Of a DNA stretch of 64,000 nucleotides, positions 57,701 to 64,000 are shown piece after piece. The position numbers and the translations under genes are program-made. The notes below the pieces were generated by a model. It was not told the DNA's origin. It ran no database searches and saw nothing but the letters and a program-made list of their open reading frames with translations. Position 1 is the first letter of the stretch. Every line of letters starts with the position of its first letter. The stretch is taken from positions 124,001 through 188,000 of the forward strand of contig JAZKJV010007253.1 in the NCBI GenBank assembly GCA_037367405.1. The letters are read 5' to 3'. The stretch comes from Ottelia alismoides. Lineage: Eukaryota > Streptophyta > Magnoliopsida > Alismatales > Hydrocharitaceae.

Positions 57701-60625
57701 AGCAACCTCCCGGACAAAAAGCCAGATATGGGAGCACCTCTTGTACGTTGTCAGATGTTCAATCAAGAGTTCGAACGGACACTCCTCGACAGCGGGTCAT
57801 CTGTCAATCTGATGCCAGCCTCACTACTCACGGAGTTCAAGCTGGGACCGCTCAAACCTACAAAGATGATTCTGCAGTTTGCAGACAAGTCAGTCAAGCG
57901 GCCTAGGGGCCTGTTGGAGGACGTGATCATCACGGTTCAGGGAAAATCTTTCCCAGCCGATTTTGTGGTCTTAGATATGGACGTCCCCGCTCCGTTGCTC
58001 CTTACCCCGATCATACTCGGAAGGCCATTTCTGCGGACGTCAAACGCCGTAGTGAATTATGGGACAGGAGAAATCACTTTTGGAGCTGGTAATGAAATTA
58101 TCCGAGTAGAGACCCTGTCTGAAGGAACGCCCGTTGAACCAACATCTGTATCATGTGCAAGGGTGATCGAGAACGATGAAGACTGCGACTTTCTAGCCGA
58201 GATTCAAGACACCAACCTCTTCCTGGATGATCATGAGATCCACGGAATCCTCTGCCCTGAGGAGGAAGTGGAGACCGCAGTCGAATTTCCGTGTATCAAT
58301 CAAGATGAGGACCTTGCTGATGCACTACAAAATACGACCATGGGGTCGTTATGCCTTCAGAACCAAGAGCCGAGTTTGGAAGCATATTCGGAAGAAGGTG
58401 AAATCATCGAGGAATTCTGTCAGAATCTGAGAGAAGAGACAGAGCAGCTTATGGTGGACATCGCACAGTTGAAAGAATCACCACCTGTATTGATAGCGGA
58501 GGTCACCACTGAAGCAGCTCAGACCCCGCCAGAGCTGAAACCTTTGCCCTCCAATATGAAGTATGCCTTCCTTGCAGGAGAACCGAATATGTACCCGGTC
58601 ATCATCAATGCGCATTTGACCGAAGATCAAGAATCTCGTCTGATGGAGGTTCTTGAACGTAACCGCAAGGCGATAGGCTGGCGAACCTCTGATCTCCACG
58701 GGATCAATCCGTCACTCTGTTCGCATCGCATCTTTCTGGAGGAAGACAGCAGACCCTCTCGTGAACTGCAAAGAAGATTAAATCCGAACCTGCGGGAGGT
58801 GGTTATGAAAGAAATCCAGAAATGGTGTGATGCGGGATTCATTTATCCCATCTCCGACAGTAAATGGGTGAGCCCTCTGCATGTTGTGCCCAAGAAATCA
58901 GGGATCACCATTGTGAAAAATGACAAAGGAGAGGAGATCGCCACCAGAGTACCGACTTCTTGGCGAGTGTGCGTAGACTACAGAAGACTTAACCTCGCCA
59001 CCAAGAAGGATCATTTTCCGCTACCCTTCATCGACCAGATCTTGGAGAGATTGGCCGCGAAGGAATATTTCTGCTTCTTGGATGGTTACTCTGGGTATAA
59101 TCAAGTTGCTATTGCTCCTGAAGACCAAGAGAAGACCACGTTCACCTGTCCTTTTGGCACATATGCCTTCAGACGGATGCCGTTCGGGCTTTGCAATGCC
59201 CCAGCTACATTTCAGAGGTGTATGCTTGCAGTCTTTGCCGATATGGTGGGTAGCTTTCTCGAGGTCTTTATGGACGATTTTTCGGTCTATGGGGATTCAT
59301 TTGATCAATGTTTGGAGTATCTAGACCGAGTCTTACGGAGGTGCTGTGAAGTGAATCTTGTGCTCTCCTGGGAGAAGAGCAACTTCATGGTGACCGAAGG
59401 AATCGTGCTGGGTCACGTTGTTTCTAAACGTGGCATGGAGGTTGACCCAGCCAAGGTGGATGTAATTTCTAAGCTAGAGCCACCTACAAATATCAAGCAA
59501 GTCCGGTCATTCTTGGGCCATGTCGGTTTCTACCGACGATTTATTAAAGATTTCAGTAAATTGGCCAGACCGCTGACTGAGTTGCTTGGCAAGGACAATG
59601 AGTTCATTGTAGACGACCGTGTGCTCCTTGCCTTTAATCAGTTGAAAGAGCTCATCACACAGGCCCCTGTCCTACAGCCGCCGATTTGGACTCAGCCTTT
59701 CGAGATTATGACCGACGCGTCGGATTATGCCATCGGAGCTGTACTGGGACAGAGAAAAGACAACGTACCGTTTGCAATTCACTACGCTAGCCGAACGCTC
59801 GATGAAGCTCAGCGAAACTACACTGTTACTGAAAAGGAGCTGCTAGCGGTAGTCTTTGCTTTGGAGAAGTTCAGATCTTACCTTCTTGGGTCCCAAGTTA
59901 TCATTTACACTGATCATTCGGCCATTCGGTATCTACAGCAGAAGAAGGACGCCAAACCACGTCTTATCCGGTGGATCCTTCTCCTCCAGGAGTTTGACTT
60001 GGAAATCAGAGATAAACCTGGGGTAAAGAATGTAGTGGCCGATCATCTGTCAAGACTTCCTGAACCAGAGTCTCCTGAGCTGAACTTGCAGCCTATCACC
60101 GAGACCTTTCCAGATGAATCAATTCTGTCTGTCGCTTCACTTCCTTGGTATGCGGACATTGTGAATTATCTAGTCGCCAAGAAAATCCCACAGGATTGGT
60201 CTAAGTTGAAAATAGACAGATTTTTGTCTAAAATCCATTTCTACCAGTGGGAAGACCCGTATCTGTTTCGTGAGGGAGCAGATTGCATCTGGAGAAGGTG
60301 TATTCCTCAGGAGGAAGTTCCAAGTGTCCTCGCTTTATGTCATGATCAAGATTCTGGAGGACATCATTCAGGAAAACGGACGGCAGCAAAAGTTCTTCAA
60401 AGTGGCCTCTGGTGGCCTTCATTGTTCAAAGATGCAGATGAATACGTCAAAAGTTGCACTGATTGTCAGAAGATGGGTGGAACCATAGGAATGAGAGATA
60501 CGATGCCTCTGAAGTACATTCAGATCTCAGATGTCTTTGACGCATGGGGCATCGACTTTATGGGCCCGTTTCCTAACAGTCAGGGTTATGAGTATATTCT
60601 GCTTGCTGTCGATTATGTCAGTTGA
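54710..60625 (+). CDS. Athila-type gag-pol polyprotein (gag, protease, RT, RNase H, start of integrase)
   Basis: The ATG at 54710 (after TTCGAG, as in element A) opens 1971 codons, ending at an in-frame TGA (60623-60625). Domains by residue: gag capsid about 230-430 (TEWIQIPRM, LPTFHG, ALYWVDHL, HEAWERFKDL); a long Q/P-rich linker to about 700; aspartic protease with LLDSGSSVN (catalytic D1027) and PIILGRPFL; reverse transcriptase with WRVCVDYRRLN, MPFGLCNAPATFQ and FMDDFSVYG (catalytic D1522, D1523); RNase H from MTDASDYAIGA (D1669) to YTDHSAI; integrase zinc-binding HHCC-like region (about 1877-1915) and the first catalytic Asp in WGIDFMGPF (D1949). The integrase-last order and the FMDDFSVYG motif mark a non-chromoviral Gypsy element of the Athila group. 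All catalytic residues seen are present. Confidence 0.92.
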   Translation: MATNGQFSRGSVDTHIGSIRPPSPIIQGDSRDPGSNPMNRPPDSLPSSINRDHSRPELCPFWMAIDFTPYTSPSLTKFCVDLDTDRISLSGAAIQTDRGILPCADSELEPVNPAEIEMAGGRGKGPQPQQEPEDNAAEGQYTTQGEVNSQLLASIQAIQQQLTNQALAQTAFQDMLNDLRRRADARDGRREEEPNFEINDEFSVGPDFEAAEEDPPQPKPTLKQTYNPGAGRITEWIQIPRMHAHFELKPQFLSLLPTFHGNTTEEPYIFLKKFNRICSTAHYPGVPLDVIKMTAFSFSLQDKALYWVDHLGKVVTTWEELKSAFLHKFYPLGRLNQMRARISSFCQQPHETIHEAWERFKDLQEKCPHHEIPKTSLVQHFFGGLSFESQKLVDAACGGSHFNKDEDVVWNVFEVMAEGEAAQSSSRVYMKTPTAISKPVNMASHTEDKDESSNLSIIGSHLSKVDIIEKRSQDLEKLAVIEKRTQGLEKLDQISQQLEQLVRALNANMCNAMSTSAEPNAEKKEPTMQQNPQPTPPQPQPVQHVYYVQVPEQPSQPQTQMVIYQPEHQPAYPEQFSPPPPLIQEINGVWNNEAQLTRPQGHSQGQNMGNRPFQQQHQGGRPFQQPYQYQPPSHGNTWRQNYQHGPQQSGYRGQGYHQQPAAQYNQHQSQYSSNPPPQQFAQGYQSQSQPPYQQSRPQQGESSEIVPVNPALACLEQLMKNMAEMNQKIDDLTAAKTVIPAQVEANPNNFRRKEQVAGSVRPESGEFNCFLSNAVTLRSGRTLQPSATAKGKQIASDGESSVQPTPGPASILGAAPASRKSQKNEENRKIQKDSSNLGGDQPALETSAPASQSAPDRRSTAPAASPTPAPEAEPVVFGPQIVDESIPFCHLPVNNNTDTILNEIGEEFVNIPFPEAMKKHKKMKNLKSALSDPAIIDIIQNLVLNMPLMKALEYMPAVKKGLKEACTTKRRPTPHNSRSKGGKSEKHILTMATVNAISNLPDKKPDMGAPLVRCQMFNQEFERTLLDSGSSVNLMPASLLTEFKLGPLKPTKMILQFADKSVKRPRGLLEDVIITVQGKSFPADFVVLDMDVPAPLLLTPIILGRPFLRTSNAVVNYGTGEITFGAGNEIIRVETLSEGTPVEPTSVSCARVIENDEDCDFLAEIQDTNLFLDDHEIHGILCPEEEVETAVEFPCINQDEDLADALQNTTMGSLCLQNQEPSLEAYSEEGEIIEEFCQNLREETEQLMVDIAQLKESPPVLIAEVTTEAAQTPPELKPLPSNMKYAFLAGEPNMYPVIINAHLTEDQESRLMEVLERNRKAIGWRTSDLHGINPSLCSHRIFLEEDSRPSRELQRRLNPNLREVVMKEIQKWCDAGFIYPISDSKWVSPLHVVPKKSGITIVKNDKGEEIATRVPTSWRVCVDYRRLNLATKKDHFPLPFIDQILERLAAKEYFCFLDGYSGYNQVAIAPEDQEKTTFTCPFGTYAFRRMPFGLCNAPATFQRCMLAVFADMVGSFLEVFMDDFSVYGDSFDQCLEYLDRVLRRCCEVNLVLSWEKSNFMVTEGIVLGHVVSKRGMEVDPAKVDVISKLEPPTNIKQVRSFLGHVGFYRRFIKDFSKLARPLTELLGKDNEFIVDDRVLLAFNQLKELITQAPVLQPPIWTQPFEIMTDASDYAIGAVLGQRKDNVPFAIHYASRTLDEAQRNYTVTEKELLAVVFALEKFRSYLLGSQVIIYTDHSAIRYLQQKKDAKPRLIRWILLLQEFDLEIRDKPGVKNVVADHLSRLPEPESPELNLQPITETFPDESILSVASLPWYADIVNYLVAKKIPQDWSKLKIDRFLSKIHFYQWEDPYLFREGADCIWRRCIPQEEVPSVLALCHDQDSGGHHSGKRTAAKVLQSGLWWPSLFKDADEYVKSCTDCQKMGGTIGMRDTMPLKYIQISDVFDAWGIDFMGPFPNSQGYEYILLAVDYVS

Positions 60626-61498
60626 TGGGTGGAGGCTATCCCCGCCCGAGCCGCCGACAGTCGGACTGTATGTCGATTCTTACGAGATCACATCATAGCA
60701 CGGTTCGGGATTCCCAAGATCCTCATATCTGACGGGGGCAGTCATTTCATAAACAGAGAGGTGAAGAAGCTGACCCAAGAATTCTGCATCGAGCATCGTG
60801 TTGCTTCACCCTATCACCCGCAGTCCAATGGCTTAGCCGAATGTTCAAACAGGGAGATCAAGACAATTCTGCAGAAACTTGTGCGTCCGGATCGCAAAAA
60901 CTGGTCTCAGCTGCTTGATTCCGTTCTTTGGGCTTACAGAACAGCGTACAAGTCACCCTTGGGAATGTCTCCCTACCGCCTGGTGTATGGCAAGCCATGC
61001 CACTTGCCCGTGGAACTTATTCATAAATCTTTATGGGCTATTAACATCTGTAATTTGGACTCCAAGCAAGCAGGACAGAACCGGAAATTAGATCTGAACA
61101 GATTACTGGAATTCAGAGATTATGCATATGACAACAGCCTGATGTACAAGGAAAAGGTCAAAACATGGCATGACAAGCACATCCGCCACAAGTCCTTTGA
61201 CCCAGGTCAGAAGGTATGGTTGTTCGATGCGAAATTAAAAATCTTTCCAGGCAAATTGAAGAGCAAATGGACTGGGCCGTTTGTAGTGAGGCAGGTGCGT
61301 GACAACGGAAGTGTATTGATATCCAATCTGTCAGCTGACGCACAGCCTTTTGTAGTCAATGGACAACTTCTGAAGCCATACCTCGAACATGACACATTCA
61401 TGGCCGTCGTTGACTCGATTCAAGTAATCTATGAGGATGAGCTGAATATCTCGAAGGAGACAGAGGAAGGCAAAGCACATCAAAACATTTTTGAATGA
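60626..61498 (+). pseudogene. Integrase C-terminal part, in frame after a premature stop
   Basis: The frame continues directly from the TGA at 60623-60625 with WVEAIP and runs to TGA at 61496-61498. It contains the second catalytic Asp (LISDGGSHF), the Glu in NGLAECSNREIK, the SPYHPQSNG motif, and a C-terminal segment KVWLFDAKLKIFPGKLKSKW with WTGPFVV typical of Gypsy integrases. Only one codon separates it from the upstream polyprotein, so the stop is probably recent. Unless the stop is read through, integrase lacks two of three catalytic residues and this copy is inactive for integration. Confidence 0.88.
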
Positions 61499-61562
61499 TT
61501 TTTCCTTTCCGTCTTTTCTTCTTTTCTTCTTTTCTTCTTCTTTTATCTCATTCTACCGAATT

Positions 61563-62133
61563 GATGCCATCCCTTTCATCACTGCTACACTTAGGATGTA
61601 CTCTATCCTAGGTATAGGGGGGATGTGCATCCCGAGTTGTTCATACCCAATCTCATCTCTTTTCTTCTTTTTTTTCTTTTCTTCTTTTCCTCTTCTATAT
61701 TCTTCATCTACCGAAAAGGTGCCGCCCTTGTAGACAGTTTTCTATACTTAGGACGTACTTTGTCCTAAGTATAGGGGGGTTGGCACCCCGAGTTTCTCTA
61801 TTCTTTTCGATCCCCTCCATTGTCTCCTCTTCTTGTCTATACTTAGGGATATCTTACCCTAAGTATAGGGGGAGACAATTTGAGTACGATCTGTTCATTC
61901 CCACCCTTGACCCTCCCTGCTTTGTGTACAGTCTGCTATACTTAGGATTATTTGATCCTAAGTATAGGGGGGACGGTCAACTTCTCATTCATTGATTCAT
62001 TACTTCATTCCTTTATTTTTTAGATTTTCCTATACTTAGTACGAGTTATGTCTTCTCTTTTCTCTCCGATCTATGAGGACATAGCTCAAGCTAAGTATAG
62101 GGGGGTCGTATATACTACGCCATAACTCGTACT
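61563..62133 (+). repeat. Array of five two-tier hairpins with PPT-like runs (element B)
   Basis: The units have outer stems GATGC/GCATC with CATCC/GGATG (61563-61631), GGTGCC/GGCACC (61718-61787), ATTGTCTCC/GGAGACAAT (61819-61879), TTGACC/GGTCAA (61907-61980) and AGTACGAGTTATG/CATAACTCGTACT (62038-62133). All share the inner CTATACTTAGG...CCTAAGTATAGGGGG stem. The last four match the last four of element A one to one. The first differs in sequence from A's first two yet keeps its own complementary outer stem. Confidence 0.85.
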
Positions 62134-64000
62134 TTCGTATTTTCTTAATAATATGGCTAAAAATTCTTTAAAATTCATTAAAAATCCTTACTAAAAAGAT
62201 GTGGTTATTCCTCAAATTCTTTTTGTATATACTGATTAATAAATCAGGTGAAAATGTTTTTTTTGCAAAATGTTTGAAAAATAGTTTGAAAATTTTTGTG
62301 AACATCTATTGAAAACTATTTTGAAAATATTTTGTTACATGTTTTCAACCTTTGTAAAAAAAGTGTGGTTTGTAAAATTTATTTTCTTTATGTGAAATAA
62401 AATGTTTGAAAAATGATTTGCAAATGGCTTGAAAAATGGTTGCAAAAATCCTTTGAAAAATCCATATATACTGTTTTGAAAACCTTTGCAAAATGATTTT
62501 CAAATGTGTGTACATGTTTGTAAAATGTTTGTAAAAACTATTTTGGACTATAGTTTTCAAAAATGGTGTGAAAAGCTTGTGTCAATTAAGTTTGAGGAAT
62601 ACTAACATCACACCAAAATCCACTACCTATATATATGTATAAAATTGATCACTCACCCTTGTAAATTCTTAAAATCCATTTCTTGTATATATAAGAAGCA
62701 CTCCCGTGTACATATTTTCACCTAGTTTTCAGCCAAAACTTTTTGTTTTCAAAAAAATTCCCACAAACATTTGCAAAAACTAAAATCCAAAAACATTTGA
62801 AAAATCTTTGTGAAAAATACAAAAATGCATATGCATCTGCATCATCATCATGTTTTCAAAAATCCATAAAAAGTTCAAAATCTTTGAAAATTGCATCACA
62901 AAAATATTTTCTGCATTGCATTGCATAGCATGAGCATTTTTCGGATTGAGTTTGATAGTTGAACAAGTCTAAGTAAAATCCGGAGATTGGAGCTTGATTG
63001 GACCTTAAAATCTACCTAATAACAGGAACCTTATAGGAACTGAGTTTGAGGTACTTCAGGTCTAGTTGACTTAATTCTTTGAGGATCACGGGACTTAGTT
63101 CAATGGATTCTTGACTGCCTAAGTAGAGTATTTCGGAGCACACGCACGACTCTTGTTGATAATGACCTAACTTGGACACCTGCACCTTTCACATAGCTCT
63201 CCACGGATGAGGTGGTGAGGAGGCAGTTTCCTTTGGCTTGGGGTAGCATATGAGGGTAGTACTTCTAGGCGGAACCTCTCTTCTTCTTATAGTGAAGGAA
63301 GTGCACCTCAACTTGGTCTAGTGGTGATGAAGTCTAAAGACAGAAGCCGTGGGTTGCAGCTTCAAAAGAGGGATAGTCTACTGGCTCAAGAGGAAAATTT
63401 CTTGTATATATGCTGCACCATGTAGATATGTTGTACAGATGCAATTGAAAAAAAAAAAAAAAACTCCAAAAAAGTGGTGGGTCGGATTGAAAATTTAATA
63501 ACCCCACCGGAGTGTATATAGTCCAATAAAGCAAAAGCTTATGGTATCCATGTTACATCTCATGAAGCTTGCAGCGGGAGACTTAGCTACACTGGTTGAG
63601 CTCCCAAAAGTCTATACTTCTTCCCCCTCTTCTTGAGCCGGTTGCACTTGAACTTAGAAGGGAATACCCCGCTTCTCGAGGAAAGAGTTGCTAGACCGAG
63701 GCATTAGAGTTACCAGGTTGAGGGAGGTTGTTTCTTTGTCACTTCTGAGGTAGGGAGCTACATATCACTTACACTGTACGAGTCAGACTCATAGTCGTAA
63801 GAGTTTGCGTATGAGTTGAAGTATTTCTGACCTGGCTATTGAGGAGACTTGGACAGAGTGTTGGGATTCTCAAGGACTGTTGGATTTCAAATTTAGCTCT
63901 CATTAAGGTTCCGACCGCACTAAAATTCCCAAGGTCCGACTTAAGCTCCAAACTTTGATTTTGCGAAGACAAGTTTGATAATTAAACTTAATCTAATTTT
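62134..64000 (+). other. 3' noncoding region of element B
   Basis: Bases about 62240-62590 are a loose array of TTTGAAAA/TTTGCAAAATG words like 24620-24960. From 62937 the sequence is nearly identical to element A from 25274, apart from indels. A run of about 15 A lies near 63449-63463. No envelope-like frame is present. The polypurine tract is expected just beyond the window. Confidence 0.6.

Larger units (their letters stand above)
49152..64000 (+). mobile_element. Element B: Athila-type Ty3/Gypsy retrotransposon (3' LTR outside window)
   Basis: It runs from its 5' LTR start (TGATGAATCC at 49152) through the PBS, leader, a gag-PR-RT-RH-INT frame of over 2200 codons, a hairpin array and 3' noncoding sequence to the window edge. 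By comparison with element A, the polypurine tract and 3' LTR should begin within about 100-150 bases after 64000. It inserted into the Copia element; the five bases before it are AGAGC, which should recur after the 3' LTR. The coding region is almost intact, with one in-frame stop in integrase. Confidence 0.93.

Noticed and set aside
61499..64000. Envelope-like gene after integrase, as in some Athila elements
   Set aside because: No frame longer than about 80 codons and no membrane-protein pattern is present here or in element A.

Overview
This window looks like nuclear DNA of a flowering plant, probably a monocot. The evidence is Athila-type Ty3/Gypsy elements with very long LTRs, Ty1/Copia and RTE-LINE remains, Mutator- and Tourist-type MITEs, and one intron-containing host gene whose first exon is extremely GC-rich. 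No bacterial-style operons, tRNA or rRNA genes or CRISPR arrays were seen. The species cannot be named from sequence alone.

Layout. 1-9.4 kb is intergenic DNA rich in DNA-transposon derivatives. It holds two Mutator-like non-autonomous elements with G-rich cores (1-835, cut by the window edge, and 4160-5416), a hAT-like decayed MITE (1687-2425), a foldback MITE with a perfect 9-bp target duplication (3701-4084), another foldback (5936-6207), and two MITEs lying back to back (8786-9187 and 9190-9409). 12.5-15.2 kb holds the only convincing host gene: an intact two-exon GT14 (Core-2/I-branching-like) glycosyltransferase on the minus strand. 16743-30030 is a complete, young, non-autonomous Athila-like retrotransposon ('element A') with 3.58-kb LTRs and a GATAA target duplication. 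30-37.7 kb is decayed, with a MULE transposase relic, a gag relic and a third G/C-rich Mutator-like element (35721-36874, perfect 9-bp TSD). 37.7-44 kb is a patchwork of diverged LTRs of the same superfamily, one carrying a 788-bp RTE LINE fragment with its own TSD. 45181-49151 is the 3' part of a decayed Copia element on the minus strand. It is interrupted by 'element B' (49152 to beyond 64000), an Athila-type element with a nearly intact gag-PR-RT-RH-INT polyprotein broken by one in-frame stop.

How the parts relate. A and B share LTR ends, PBS, leader blocks, PPT and a 2.5-kb 3' noncoding region, but A lacks the capsid core, RT, RNase H and integrase and carries an acidic ORF instead. A is therefore plausibly a parasite of B-type enzymes. 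The most unusual structure is a shared array of five to six two-tier hairpins downstream of the coding region. Each has a common inner stem, an outer stem of its own sequence, and a copy of the PPT-like run AGTATAGGGGG. The outer and palindromic stems differ between copies while remaining complementary, which argues that the folded form matters. The LTRs carry further palindromes with compensatory changes.
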